64,000 nucleotides of DNA from Streptomyces sp. R302 (GCF_012927245.1 NZ_JABBGE010000002.1:620001-684000); one strand, 5' to 3'; numbered from the stretch's first letter, positions 1 to 10,170 are shown. The notes: generated by a model not told the origin, from the sequence alone. Numbers and translations are program-made.

Positions 1-67
1 CGAACCGGAACCCCGGTCCACAGCCCCGTGTCCGTTCATTCGTTTTTCTCTCACGAAGGGAACCTTC

Positions 68-862
68 ATGCCCGACGTCTTCGTCAACTACCGCACAGGG
101 GACGAGGAATCCGCCGCGACCATGATCGCCCGGGAACTCGCCCGGAGGTTCGGCGACGAGCGGATCTTCTTCGCCAGCAATTCGATTGATCCCGGACGCC
201 GTTTCCCGGCGGAACTGGTCAGGGCGGTGGAGGAGTGCGAGGCGCTCCTCGCCGTGATCGGCCCGCGCTGGGCGGAGGTACGGGGGACCGACGGCCGCCC
301 CGCGCTCGAAGCCGAACAGGACTGGACCCGTCGCGAGATCCAGACCGCGCTCGACCGCGGGATCCTGGTGATTCCCGTGCTCATCGGAAAGGCCACGCGG
401 ATCGACCGCACCGTCCTTCCTGACGATCTGCTGGAGCTGGCGGACTTCCAGTACAGGCGATTCGACCACCGCAACGCCGAGTCGGACCTGACGACGCTCG
501 GGGACACCCTCGCCCGGCTGCTGCCCGAGCTGAGCAGGGCAGACCGCGAAAGCCGTGCGGCAAGGGAGCGGACGGAGGCGAAGTCACGCGAGAAGTCGGC
601 CCGGGACACCGGGCACATCAGGATGCGGACGCGTGACGTCGAACAGCGCGTGCGCGGCGGCATCGGAAACCTCAACGGAGACATGTTCGGCACCTTCGTC
701 AACGAGCCGCAGGGGCCCGTGAACACCGGCCGGGGCCACCAGTACAACGCACCTCACTTCGAGGGCGACAACACCGGGGTCCAGTTCACCGCCGGCGACA
801 ACAGCGGTACGGTCCACCAGCGCTTCGAGCGCGAGCGCCGGCGCTCGGACGACGGGCGATGA
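68..862 (+). CDS. TIR-domain protein with C-terminal G/N-rich motif tail
   Basis: 264 aa. Residues 3-155 read as a TIR domain: first strand VFVNYR, the SIDPGRRF segment, the strand LLAVIGPRW, and W86-T-R-R-E90 in the position where TIR NADases keep their catalytic Glu, followed by VIPVLIG. Residues 156-190 are charged and probably helical. Residues 195-252 are rich in Gly/Asn and contain the motif VNEPQGPVNTGRGHQYN (211-227) plus GDNTG and GDNSG repeats. A near copy of the motif starts the next protein. ATG 68 has GAAGGGA about 6 nt upstream, and the stop overlaps the next ATG (ATGA). TIR effectors commonly cleave NAD+ or signal with it; NADase activity and a defence role here are inference. 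Confidence 0.85.
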   Translation: MPDVFVNYRTGDEESAATMIARELARRFGDERIFFASNSIDPGRRFPAELVRAVEECEALLAVIGPRWAEVRGTDGRPALEAEQDWTRREIQTALDRGILVIPVLIGKATRIDRTVLPDDLLELADFQYRRFDHRNAESDLTTLGDTLARLLPELSRADRESRAARERTEAKSREKSARDTGHIRMRTRDVEQRVRGGIGNLNGDMFGTFVNEPQGPVNTGRGHQYNAPHFEGDNTGVQFTAGDNSGTVHQRFERERRRSDDGR

Positions 863-2859
863 CCGAGCAGGACCGCGTCACCGTCAACGATCCGCGCGGC
901 CCGGTGAACAACGGCGAGGGGCCCCAGTACGTCTTCTACGGCGCCGCCACGGACTGGATGACCCGCAAAGGGGTCGAGTCCCTCCGGATCGCCCGCGAGG
1001 ACCGGGTGCGCCTGGCCAACCGGTTCGTTCCCCCCAGGGGCTACCGCATCGCCGCCGACCACCTGAAGAAACCGGGGTCGGTGGTGCTGCTGGAGGGACC
1101 GCCCGGCAGCGGCCGACGCGCTGCGGCAATCATGCTGCTGCACGGGTTCGGTGAGGACGGGAGCGCCGACGAGGAGAGGGTTCGGGTCGAGGAGCTTCCC
1201 GCCACGGCCAAGGACGAGAACAGGAACGACAAGCCACTCACCCCCGGTGAGGGGGACCGCTTCCTTCTCGACCTCTCCGGGATCACCGACGAAGAGGAGT
1301 ACACCAGGGCTCAGCACCATCTGGCCGTGCACCGGTCGAAGGTCCAGGAGGCGGGGGCCCACATGGTCGTCGTCCTGCCGTCGGTCATGGAGCACGCCCA
1401 TGCGCCGGACTTCGAACCGCACAGGGTGCAGCTGGAGCGCCCCCGGGGCGTCACTGTCGTCACCCGGTACCTCCGCATGGACCGGATGGCCTTCCACCCT
1501 GCGGATCTGAGGAGCGCCGACCTCCAGCGCCTGTGTGACCGCTCCCCCATGCGGGAACTGGCGCGACTCGCGGGGCTGGTGAAGGCCGCCCGCGACAGTG
1601 GCCGATTCGGATCCGACTTCGCGGGATGGCTCGACCAGGCGATACACGCGGTGACCGACCGTGCCGGTGAGGTGGGTCAGCAGATGGTCGCGGTCCGCAC
1701 CGCGCCCGAGCGGGCCCTGCTGCTCGCGGCGGCAGTGTTCGAGGGAGCTCGCGCCGACACCGTTTACGAGGCATGGCAAGGCCTGTTGAAGGAGGTGGGG
1801 CACAAGGAGGAGGTGACCTCCGAGTTCGCGCAGGCGGACTTTGGGGAGCGGTTGAAAGCGCTCGGGATCGAACGGGCCCCGGACGGGCGACTCCGCTTCG
1901 AGCGGCTGGCCTACGCCGACGCGGTGCGGACGTACTTCTGGGCGAACTTCCCCGGGGTGCGCAACGGCCTCAGGGACTGGATCGGCTCTGCCGCCGAGCT
2001 GAACGGCCTGACCACCGACGACCAGGTGGACGTCGTCGTCCGCTTCGGCGAGCGGTCCCTGGCCGTCCGGCGGCCCGACGACCTCTTCGGCCTCGTGGTG
2101 CGCTGGGCGAACGACGCGGCCAGGGCGTCCGGCGATCCGCGAGCCGCGACAGCTCTCGAACTCGGTCTTCGCCACGAGGAGTTCGGGGGTTGGTTCCGCA
2201 GGCGGATATACGAGTGCGTCACGAGGTCCGGCTCCTTGTCTGACGGCCTGGCCTGTGTCCTGACAACCGCCTGTCACCAGAGCCTCGGCGCGACGCACCC
2301 AGATCAAGCAGTGGTGCGCCTCCACCACCTCGCCGTACGGAGGGAGGGGGCAGCGCACGGGGCCCGGGAAGCGCTTCTCGACCTCACCGGCCGTGACCGT
2401 CGGCTCTACCGGCTGCTGATCGACCGCCTGCGGGACCGGGCCCGTCAGGAACAATCCGGGGCACATTCCCATCTCCACCTGCTCGCAGAGCTGTTGAGGA
2501 GCGACCGAGCGCCGGACCCACCCCGCTGGCCGGACCTGTTCCTGGGCTGGAAGACGGTGTTCTCGCAATCGCCGACGGAACTCTGGAACCCGCTGGTGAA
2601 CAGCTGGCTGGACGCCGTGGCGGACGACCGCACGCAAGAGATGGCGCTGACCGTGATGGTCAGGGCGACGCACGGCCGCACGGCCGCCCTCCACCGCCTC
2701 TACGTCATCGCCTGCGGCTGGGCACGGTCTGCGCGCCACCCGTCCCGGGCGGCCGTCGCCGCCCTCTTCTGGCGGCACATCGACCAAGCGCAGTACGCCC
2801 GCCCGGAAAGTACGGAGCGTGCGGGCGCAAAACCACGGACCACGGAAGAGGAACGATGA
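859..2859 (+). CDS. P-loop-like signalling protein with degenerate Walker A, partner of the TIR protein
   Basis: 666 aa. The N-terminus (9-25) carries VNDPRGPVNNGEGPQYV, matching the tail of the upstream TIR protein at about 11 of 16 positions. A P-loop-like strand and loop VVLLEGPPGSGRR follows at 75-87, where Arg-Arg replaces the usual Lys-Ser/Thr. FLLDLSG (135-141) is a possible Walker B strand and MVVVLP (169-174) a further core strand. The remaining roughly 450 residues look helical and I cannot assign them. ATGA overlaps on both sides imply coupled translation. It is plausibly the sensor or scaffold of an NLR/STAND-like module, but no NB-ARC or NACHT signature is recognisable, so this is a hypothesis. 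Confidence 0.7.
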   Translation: MTEQDRVTVNDPRGPVNNGEGPQYVFYGAATDWMTRKGVESLRIAREDRVRLANRFVPPRGYRIAADHLKKPGSVVLLEGPPGSGRRAAAIMLLHGFGEDGSADEERVRVEELPATAKDENRNDKPLTPGEGDRFLLDLSGITDEEEYTRAQHHLAVHRSKVQEAGAHMVVVLPSVMEHAHAPDFEPHRVQLERPRGVTVVTRYLRMDRMAFHPADLRSADLQRLCDRSPMRELARLAGLVKAARDSGRFGSDFAGWLDQAIHAVTDRAGEVGQQMVAVRTAPERALLLAAAVFEGARADTVYEAWQGLLKEVGHKEEVTSEFAQADFGERLKALGIERAPDGRLRFERLAYADAVRTYFWANFPGVRNGLRDWIGSAAELNGLTTDDQVDVVVRFGERSLAVRRPDDLFGLVVRWANDAARASGDPRAATALELGLRHEEFGGWFRRRIYECVTRSGSLSDGLACVLTTACHQSLGATHPDQAVVRLHHLAVRREGAAHGAREALLDLTGRDRRLYRLLIDRLRDRARQEQSGAHSHLHLLAELLRSDRAPDPPRWPDLFLGWKTVFSQSPTELWNPLVNSWLDAVADDRTQEMALTVMVRATHGRTAALHRLYVIACGWARSARHPSRAAVAALFWRHIDQAQYARPESTERAGAKPRTTEEER

Positions 2860-4196
2860 AACACCGTTTTCCCCGCCTGCTGTTCGTCACTCTCTGCGGC
2901 CTCGCACCAGCTGTGCTCGGACACTTCCTGGACTGGTCGGCATGGTTGTGGGGCTTTATGTCCATGGTCACGGCCTCCGGTTCCCTCCTGCTCGTGATGA
3001 CGGTCCTCAGCAGTGGCCACACGCCCGCCGACCCGTACGAGCCCGGGGAACCCGAGCCGCCCGCGGTGCCGACGGAGCGGCCGTACCAGGAGGCACGGGT
3101 GGTCGACGCGGCGCTGTCGAGCGCGACGAACGGCTACGACTTCCTCTTCTCCGCCACCGTGTGGTGGAGGCCAGTCCCCGACCACGCCGGCCAGGCAGAC
3201 AGTGCCTCCTCAGCCCTCGCCGTGTCCTCGGTCGTCAGCCGGGCCCTGGAGGTCGTCCGTCACGAGGAACCCGGCCGGGCAAGCTTCGCACGGTACCTCC
3301 TGGAGGGGCAGCTGGGCATCCTGCTCCCCGACCTGAGCGGACGGGTGAAGGCCATGGCGGCCGATGTGACGCTGACCCTCGCCCCCGCCGACCGCGAACG
3401 CCTGCAGAAGCTGAACGACCTTCGCAAGGACGAGGAGATCTGGGAGTACGAGCGTCAGCACGAGCGCAACAAGCGGCGCTATCTCGGTGACGACGTGCTC
3501 AAGAGCGCGGGCAGCGCGGTGGTGTGGTGGCTCGCCCGCCACGAGAACGAAATCGAGAAGGCGGTCGACATGATCGGCCCGCTCGCCCAGGTCGCGGCGG
3601 CGGCCAACGACGAGGAAGTGCCCGAGCTCTTCCGCCACCTGCTCGTCCCACCCGTGGGCGCACGGAACGAAGCGACCGTCGGAGGCCCGCTGTGGGACGG
3701 GGACGGCCACGGAGGAGGGGTTTTCGACCGCGAGGAGGAAGTAGGGGTCTCGGATCGACTGCGCCTGTTGCTGACGGAGGCGGGCCTGAAGCCGGACATG
3801 GACGGGTACACGGTGCTCGCGCACCGCGTAATGAGGTTCTTGAAAACGGAGGGGCTGGACGAGGCTGCCGACGAGATCAGGCGGGCCTTTGGCCTGGGTC
3901 CCGACGAGAGCCCGGAGGACGAGCCTTCGGGCGAGGGGAACACCGCCGGCCCCTGGCCGCCCCGCTCACCGTCCCCCGAGGGCCCGCCGTTCACCGACCC
4001 GGACGTGGCCCCTGGTGCGAGCACGTTCACACCGAGGACGGCAGGGGGCAGCGCAAACGCCGAGGACCGGGGTCGAGGTCGGTGGGAGACGGGCGAGGAA
4101 GATACTCCGTCTCCGCACTTCTGGGACCTGTCTCACAGTCCGCACCGGCCCGCCGAACCTGGCCCATGGGACGAGGACGACGAGAACAGGATCTGA
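2856..4196 (+). CDS. Membrane protein with SPFH-like cytosolic region, third gene of the TIR operon
   Basis: 446 aa. Two hydrophobic segments (about residues 8-25 and 33-52) are followed by a Pro-rich linker. Residues 80-260 then alternate beta stretches (NGYDFLFSATVWWRPV, VTLTLAP) with long charged helices (DRERLQKLNDLRKDEEIWEYERQ, DDVLKSAGSAVVWWLARH), a pattern resembling SPFH/band-7 proteins. The C-terminal 130 residues are acidic, Pro/Gly-rich and probably disordered. The start ATG overlaps the previous stop (ATGA), so the three proteins should be made together. A role anchoring the TIR/P-loop pair at the membrane is inferred from context only. Confidence 0.6.
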   Translation: MKHRFPRLLFVTLCGLAPAVLGHFLDWSAWLWGFMSMVTASGSLLLVMTVLSSGHTPADPYEPGEPEPPAVPTERPYQEARVVDAALSSATNGYDFLFSATVWWRPVPDHAGQADSASSALAVSSVVSRALEVVRHEEPGRASFARYLLEGQLGILLPDLSGRVKAMAADVTLTLAPADRERLQKLNDLRKDEEIWEYERQHERNKRRYLGDDVLKSAGSAVVWWLARHENEIEKAVDMIGPLAQVAAAANDEEVPELFRHLLVPPVGARNEATVGGPLWDGDGHGGGVFDREEEVGVSDRLRLLLTEAGLKPDMDGYTVLAHRVMRFLKTEGLDEAADEIRRAFGLGPDESPEDEPSGEGNTAGPWPPRSPSPEGPPFTDPDVAPGASTFTPRTAGGSANAEDRGRGRWETGEEDTPSPHFWDLSHSPHRPAEPGPWDEDDENRI

Positions 4197-4350
4197 TCCG
4201 GTAGACGGTCGGCTCTCCGAGGCTCCCCTTCGCCGCACACCGCGGCAGGGGAGCGTCCACCCGCCCCCAGTCCCCTTGCGCATAGCCACGAGAAACGGCG
4301 ATGCAAAGACAGAGGTCCGAGGAGCAGGATTCCCGGCACGGGAAACAGCA

Positions 4351-4379
4351 GGGGGCCGGCTCCCTAAAGGCCGGTCCCC
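4351..4379. terminator. Hairpin terminator between convergent genes
   Basis: A 10-bp GC stem with one G-U wobble (arms 4351-4360 and 4370-4379) and a 9-nt loop lies between the TIR operon and convergent ychF. It has no U tract and could serve both strands. The rest of 4197-4428 shows nothing recognisable. Confidence 0.6.
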
Positions 4380-4428
4380 CCGTCCTCCGCGAACACAACG
4401 AAGGGTCTGACTTGCAGTAACACTGCGA

Positions 4429-5517
<1,089 letters not shown>

Positions 5518-5730
5518 GGTGGCGACTTCCCTAGATGCGGATGGGGGGCGGACGGTGGGTCGATCCCCCAGTTTACGGGGGCCCGGCGCGGGCCCTCGCC
5601 GTCCGCCGGGGTCGCGGCCCGGGGCGCCTCCCGGCCACGTACGGTCGGGATCGGTCGAACTGTGGCCCCAAGGTCACCCGAAGGGCGTGTCCCGGGCCCC
5701 TCCCGCCGTGTCCCGACCTACGTTGGTGAG

Positions 5731-6444
5731 GTGGAGCAGCACAGGACAAGTCAGCCGCAAGGCCGCCGACGGCCGCAGACCCCCCTCACGCCGCCCGGCG
5801 CGCTCGTGGAGGTGGAGGGGACCGGGGCCGCGGCCGGGGCCGGAGCCGGGGCGGCCACCGTCTACCGGGTCGGAGGCCCGGCGGCGCGGCGGCCCGCGCC
5901 GCCCGTGGTCCAGGCCCTGCGGCGGCTGCCCTCGCCCCGGCTCACCGGGCTCGGCGCGGGGCTCTTCGCCTCGGCGGCGATGCTGGTCGTCGGGTTCCTG
6001 GACTGGCTGGTCCTGGACGGTTCGCCGCTGGCGTTCGGCCTGCTGTTCCTGCCGGTGAGCGCGCTCACCGCGCTGTGGGTGCGCCCCGCCGACCTGGTCA
6101 CCGCGCCGATCGCCGTCCCGATCGCCTTCGCCGTCGGCGTCGTGCCGATCGCGGGCGGCACCGGCGGCTTCGGCGGCCAGGCCATGGCCGTGGTCACCGC
6201 GCTCGCGGTGCACGCCGGCTGGCTGTACGGGGGCACGCTGATCGCCGGCGTCATCGCGAGCGTCCGGAAGGTGCGCGACATGGGCCGCCGGAGGAGCCGC
6301 CCGGCTCTCGTGGGTCCGGGGAGTCCGTCGCGGGCGGAACGGGTGGACCGGGTGGAACGGGTGGACCGGGCGCCCCGCGCCGGCGCCGCCGGGCCCGTAC
6401 GGGGCGGCCGGACGCCCGCACGGAACCGGCCGCCGGCCCCGTAG
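5731..6444 (+). CDS. DUF6542-like membrane protein
   Basis: About 237 aa from GTG 5731. The N-terminal 70 residues are Ala/Gly/Pro-rich and low complexity. Three to four hydrophobic segments follow (GLFASAAMLVVGFLDWLVL, LAFGLLFLPVSALTALWV, ITAPIAVPIAFAVGVVPIAGG region, AVVTALAVHAGWLYGGTLIAGVIA), then an Arg-rich tail with VDRVERVDR repeats. It looks like the small actinobacterial DUF6542 family that I remember beside ychF; function unknown. The start is uncertain because no Shine-Dalgarno is obvious. The open frame continues far upstream antisense to ychF and was not used. Confidence 0.65.
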   Translation: MEQHRTSQPQGRRRPQTPLTPPGALVEVEGTGAAAGAGAGAATVYRVGGPAARRPAPPVVQALRRLPSPRLTGLGAGLFASAAMLVVGFLDWLVLDGSPLAFGLLFLPVSALTALWVRPADLVTAPIAVPIAFAVGVVPIAGGTGGFGGQAMAVVTALAVHAGWLYGGTLIAGVIASVRKVRDMGRRRSRPALVGPGSPSRAERVDRVERVDRAPRAGAAGPVRGGRTPARNRPPAP

Positions 6445-6470
6445 CCGTAGCCGTAGCCGTAGCCGTAGCC
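6441..6470 (+). repeat. GTAGCC hexamer repeat, five copies
   Basis: Five perfect tandem copies of GTAGCC overlap the stop codon of the DUF6542-like gene and fill most of the 39-bp gap to the convergent ppgK stop. Slippage by multiples of 6 would not alter either protein, since the repeat lies after the Pro codon preceding the TAG. Confidence 0.85.
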
Positions 6471-6483
6471 GTACCCCTGCCGA

Positions 6484-7236
6484 TCAGCGGGTGGCCGCGG
6501 CGCTCGCGGTCATCGCCGCGCCGACGATCCCCGCGTCGTTCCTCAGCTCGGCCGGGACGATCTCGGCGCGGATGCCCTCCAGGTACGGCAGGAACCTGTC
6601 GGCCTTGCGGCTCACTCCGCCGCCGAGGATGAACAGCTCGGGGGAGAAGAGCATCTCCACGTGGGCGAGGTACTTGCGGAGCCGCTTGGACGCCCAGTGC
6701 TCCCAGCTCAGCTCCTCGTCCTCGCGCGCCTTGGAGGAGGCGCGCTTCTCGGCGTCGTGGCCCTTGAGCTCCAGGTGGCCGAGCTCGGTGTTGGGGACGA
6801 GGCGACCACCGGTGAAGACGGCGGAGCCGATGCCGGTGCCGAGGGTCAGCAGGATGACGGTGCCGGTGCGGCCCCGGCCGGCGCCGAAGGTCATCTCGGC
6901 GACGCCGGCCGCGTCGGCGTCGTTGAGGACGGTGACGGGGAGGCCGCCGACGGCCTCGCCGATGAGCGCGCCGGCGTCGGTGCCGATCCAGGACGTGTCG
7001 ACGTTCGCGGCGGTACGGATCGTGCTGCCGGTGACGACGCCCGGGAAGGTGACGCCGATGGGGCCGGTCCAGCCGAAGTGCGCCACGACCTCCGCGACGC
7101 TGCCCGCGACGTCGTCCGGTGTCGCGGGCTGCGGGGTGAGGACCTTGTACCGCTCCTCGGCGAGGGCGCCGCGCTCCAGGTCCACGGGGGCGCCCTTGAT
7201 GCCCGAGCCGCCGATGTCCACTCCGAAGACGTTCAT
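6484..7236 (-). CDS. ppgK: Polyphosphate glucokinase
   Basis: 250 aa, typical for actinobacterial PPGK, which phosphorylates glucose using polyphosphate or ATP. ROK-type phosphate loop VDIGGSGIKGA (6-16), the catalytic-Asp segment VTVLNDADAAGVAE, LTLGTGIGSA and ILGGGVSRKADRF are all present. The start ATG lies 6 nt downstream of a TAACGT hexamer (7243-7248), which suggests its own leaderless promoter although ispH lies just upstream on the same strand (29-bp gap). Cytosolic entry point to glycolysis. Confidence 0.95.
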   Translation of the reverse strand: MNVFGVDIGGSGIKGAPVDLERGALAEERYKVLTPQPATPDDVAGSVAEVVAHFGWTGPIGVTFPGVVTGSTIRTAANVDTSWIGTDAGALIGEAVGGLPVTVLNDADAAGVAEMTFGAGRGRTGTVILLTLGTGIGSAVFTGGRLVPNTELGHLELKGHDAEKRASSKAREDEELSWEHWASKRLRKYLAHVEMLFSPELFILGGGVSRKADRFLPYLEGIRAEIVPAELRNDAGIVGAAMTASAAATR

Positions 7237-7242
7237 GGACCC

Positions 7243-7248
7243 ACGTTA
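7243..7248 (-). promoter_or_regulatory. -10 hexamer of a leaderless ppgK transcript
   Basis: TAACGT followed by 6 nt and then the ATG of ppgK. This spacing would put transcription start at the start codon. Confidence 0.5.
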
Positions 7249-7265
7249 CGGGCATCCGCCGGCGG

Positions 7266-8258
7266 TTACTCCTCGACGAGCTCGGCGGCCTCGGCGCGCA
7301 GGTCGCGGCGGAGCTCCTTGGGGAGCGAGAAGGTGAGGTGCTCGTCGGCGGTCTTGACCAGCTCCACGTCGGCGTAGCCGCGCTGCGCCAGCCACTCCAG
7401 GACCTCCTGGACCAGCACGTCGGGGACGGAGGCGCCGGAGGAGAGGCCGACCGAGGTGACGCCCTCCAGCCAGGCCTCGTCGATCTCGCTCGCGAAGTCG
7501 ACGAGGTAGGCGGCGGGGACGCCGGCCTGCTTGGCGACCTCGACCATGCGGATCGAGTTCGAGGAGTTCTTGGAGCCGACGACGATGACGAGCTCGGCCT
7601 GGCCGGCCAGTTCCTTGATCGCGGTCTGGCGGTTCTGCGTGGCGTAGCAGATGTCGTCCGACGGCGGGGAGACCAGCTGCGGGAACTTGTTCTTGAGCGC
7701 GTCGACGGTCTCCATCGTCTCGTCGACGGAGAGGGTGGTCTGGGAGAGCCAGACGACCCGGGAGGGGTCGCGGACCTCGACCTTGGCGACGTCCTCGGGG
7801 CCGTCGACGAGCTGGATGTGGTCGGGGGCCTCGCCGGAGGTGCCGATGACCTCCTCGTGGCCCTCGTGGCCGATGAGGAGGATGTCGAAGTCCTCCTTGG
7901 CGTACCGGACGGCCTCCTTGTGGACCTTGGTGACCAGCGGGCAGGTCGCGTCGATCGTCGCGAGCCGGCCCTGGCGGGCCTCCTCGTGGACGGTCGGGGC
8001 GACGCCGTGCGCGGAGAACATCACGATGTTGCCCGGCGGGACCTCGGTGGCCTGGTCGACGAAGATCGCGCCCTTCCGCTCCAGGGTCTGGACCACGTAC
8101 TTGTTGTGGACGATCTCGTGACGCACGTAGACGGGGGCCCCGTACTGCTCCAGGGCCTTCTCGACGGCGATCACGGCACGGTCCACGCCCGCGCAGTAGC
8201 CGCGGGGAGCGGCGAGGAGGACACGCTTCGGGCGGTTGGTCGCGGGCGTTGCAGTCAT
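7266..8258 (-). CDS. ispH: 4-hydroxy-3-methylbut-2-enyl diphosphate reductase
   Basis: 330 aa. This is the last enzyme of the MEP isoprenoid pathway, a [4Fe-4S] protein converting HMBPP to IPP/DMAPP. The three cluster cysteines sit in [22 protein letters not shown] and [19 protein letters not shown] and [10 protein letters not shown] are also family motifs. ATG 8258 is preceded by GGGAGG. Another in-frame ATG lies three codons upstream (8267). The long open frame extending upstream through the GC repeats is not credible coding. Confidence 0.96.
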   Translation of the reverse strand: MTATPATNRPKRVLLAAPRGYCAGVDRAVIAVEKALEQYGAPVYVRHEIVHNKYVVQTLERKGAIFVDQATEVPPGNIVMFSAHGVAPTVHEEARQGRLATIDATCPLVTKVHKEAVRYAKEDFDILLIGHEGHEEVIGTSGEAPDHIQLVDGPEDVAKVEVRDPSRVVWLSQTTLSVDETMETVDALKNKFPQLVSPPSDDICYATQNRQTAIKELAGQAELVIVVGSKNSSNSIRMVEVAKQAGVPAAYLVDFASEIDEAWLEGVTSVGLSSGASVPDVLVQEVLEWLAQRGYADVELVKTADEHLTFSLPKELRRDLRAEAAELVEE

Positions 8259-8289
8259 GCCTCCCATCGTAAGGCCGGGCCGGGGGGCG

Positions 8290-8545
8290 CCCGGCGCGCG
8301 TCGGGCGGGCGTCGGTGGGCGGGCGTCGGTGGGCGGGCGGGCGCGTCGATGGGCGGGCGCGCGCGTCGGTGGGCGGGCGCGCGCGTCGGTGGGCGGTTGG
8401 GCGCGCATCGGTGGGCGGGCGCGCGCGTCGGTGGGCGAGCGTCGACGGGCGGGCGGGCGCGTCGGTGGGCGGGCGCGCGCGTCGGTGGGCGGTTGGGCGC
8501 GCATCGGTGGGCGGGTCGGGCGCGCGTCGGTGGGCGGTTCGGGCG
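8290..8545 (+). repeat. GC-rich degenerate tandem repeat (GTCGGTGGGCGGGCG type)
   Basis: About 255 bp built from repeated TCGGTGGGCGGGCG/GCGCGC units of roughly 14-21 bp, with a higher-order duplication of about 96 bp (a 39-40 bp block at 8381 recurs at 8477). It fills the divergent interval between ispH and the permease gene. The many GGG runs could fold into G-quadruplex or hairpin structures. All frames stay open only because of composition. Confidence 0.85.
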
Positions 8546-8568
8546 CGGCCGTGGCCGAAACTGACGCC

Positions 8569-9975
8569 ATGGCTGAGAACGCGCAGGTGGTGGACGGGGA
8601 GCCGGGCGGGCGGCCGGACCACACGGGGCTACGGCGGACGCTCGGCTTCCGCGACCTGGTCGTGTACGGGCTGCTGTTCATCGCGCCGATGGCGCCGGTC
8701 GGCGTCTTCGGCACGCTCGACGCGAAGTCGCACGGCGCCGTCGCACTGGTGTACGTCGTGGCGACGGTGGCCATGGCGTTCACGGCCTTCAGCTACGCGC
8801 AGATGGTCCGGGTCGCGCCGCAGGCCGGTTCGGTCTTCGCGTACGCCCGCAAGGGGCTCGGCGAGGCGCCCGGCTTCGTCGCCGGCTGGATGGCGATGCT
8901 GGACTACCTGCTGATCCCGGCCGTCGCGTACCTCTTCGCGGGGATCGCGATGGAGGCGCTGGTGCCGGAGGTGCACCGGTGGGTGTGGACCGGGATCGCG
9001 GTGGTGGTGACCACCCTGCTCAACCTGTGGGGGGTGCGGGCCGCCGCCCGGGTCGGCTTCGCGGTGCTCGCGATGGAGATCGTGGTGCTGCTCGTCTTCG
9101 TGGGGTCGGCGCTCGTCGTGCTCGTACGGGACGGGGCGCAGCGCGACTGGTGGTCGCCGCTCACCGGCGACGGGACCTTCTCGCTCGCGGCGGTGGTCGG
9201 CGCGGTGTCGGTGGCGGTCCTGTCGTACCTGGGCTTCGACGCGATCGCGACCTTCGCGGAGGAGGTCACCGGCGGCTCGGCGAAGGTGGCGCGGGCGCTG
9301 CTCTTCTGTCTGGTCCTCGCGGGCGTCCTCTTCATCACCCAGACCTGGCTGGTGGCGCTCCTCGAACCGGTCTCCTCGGCGGAGCTCGCGGCGGATCCGG
9401 GGAAGCAGGGCTCCGCCTTCTACGACGCCGTGGACGTCTCGGTGGGCGGCTGGCTGCACGATCTGGTGGCGGTGTCGAAGGCGGTCGGCGCGGCGTTCGC
9501 GGCGCTGGCCGGGCAGGCGGCGGGCGGGCGGCTGCTCTTCGCGATGGGCCGCGAGGGGCGGCTGCCGCACGCGCTGGCGCGTACGGACTCGGGGGTGCCC
9601 CGGGTGGCGCTCCTGGTGTCGGCGACGGTGACGATGATCGCCGCGCTGTGGGCGGCCCGCCAGGACGACGGCCTGGACCACCTGGTGTCGGTGGTCGACG
9701 TCGGCGCGCTGACCGCCTTCGTGCTGCTGCACGCGAGCGTGGTCGGCTGGTTCGCGGTCCAGCGCGCGGAGGGCCCGCCGCACTGGCTGCGCCACGTGGT
9801 CCTGCCCGTGGTCGGCGCGGCGATCCTGATCGCCGTGATCGTGGAGGCGTCGGTGGCGGCCCAGGTCGTCGGCGTGGTGTGGCTGGGCATCGGCCTCGTG
9901 GTGCTCGCGGTGCAGGGGGCGGGGCGGGGGCCGGTCGGGGGCTCGCCGGCGGGGGCGGGCGGGAGACGGCACTGA
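8569..9975 (+). CDS. APC-superfamily amino acid permease
   Basis: About 468 aa with some 12 hydrophobic segments. The N-terminal [21 protein letters not shown] and the helix-6 segment [18 protein letters not shown] are typical of APC amino acid/polyamine transporters. It probably imports an amino acid with a proton; the substrate cannot be read from sequence. ATG 8569 was chosen as the first Met before the conserved region; GTG 8551 is an alternative. The frame upstream of it runs through the tandem repeat and is not coding. Confidence 0.88.
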   Translation: MAENAQVVDGEPGGRPDHTGLRRTLGFRDLVVYGLLFIAPMAPVGVFGTLDAKSHGAVALVYVVATVAMAFTAFSYAQMVRVAPQAGSVFAYARKGLGEAPGFVAGWMAMLDYLLIPAVAYLFAGIAMEALVPEVHRWVWTGIAVVVTTLLNLWGVRAAARVGFAVLAMEIVVLLVFVGSALVVLVRDGAQRDWWSPLTGDGTFSLAAVVGAVSVAVLSYLGFDAIATFAEEVTGGSAKVARALLFCLVLAGVLFITQTWLVALLEPVSSAELAADPGKQGSAFYDAVDVSVGGWLHDLVAVSKAVGAAFAALAGQAAGGRLLFAMGREGRLPHALARTDSGVPRVALLVSATVTMIAALWAARQDDGLDHLVSVVDVGALTAFVLLHASVVGWFAVQRAEGPPHWLRHVVLPVVGAAILIAVIVEASVAAQVVGVVWLGIGLVVLAVQGAGRGPVGGSPAGAGGRRH

Positions 9976-9993
9976 GGTTCGGCGCGCGGCGGC

Positions 9994-10170
9994 GGCCGGG
10001 ACCTCCCGGCGGGGTCGGGTACGGAGCGGCGACGAGACCGGCCGAGACCGCCGGCCGGGACCTCCCAGCAGGGCCGGATACGGAACGGCGACGAGACCAG
10101 CCGAAACCGCCGGCCGGGACCTCCCAGCAGGGCCGGATACGGAACGGCCACGAGACCGGCTCCGTGCCGG
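9994..10170 (+). repeat. Three tandem 59-bp repeats plus a degenerate fourth
   Basis: Units begin at 9994, 10053 and 10112, each opening with GGCCGGGACCTCCC and continuing with a TACGGA-CGGC-ACGAGACC pattern. A partial fourth copy (CCGGACCTCCCGGTGGGGTC) follows near 10191. Copies 2 and 3 are almost identical. With 10171-10346 this makes a 371-bp stretch without a gene between the permease and xseA. Confidence 0.85.

Noticed and set aside
68..862. Thoeris ThsB
   Set aside because: TIR fits, but the partner lacks SIR2/SLOG (ThsA) features and the operon composition is different.
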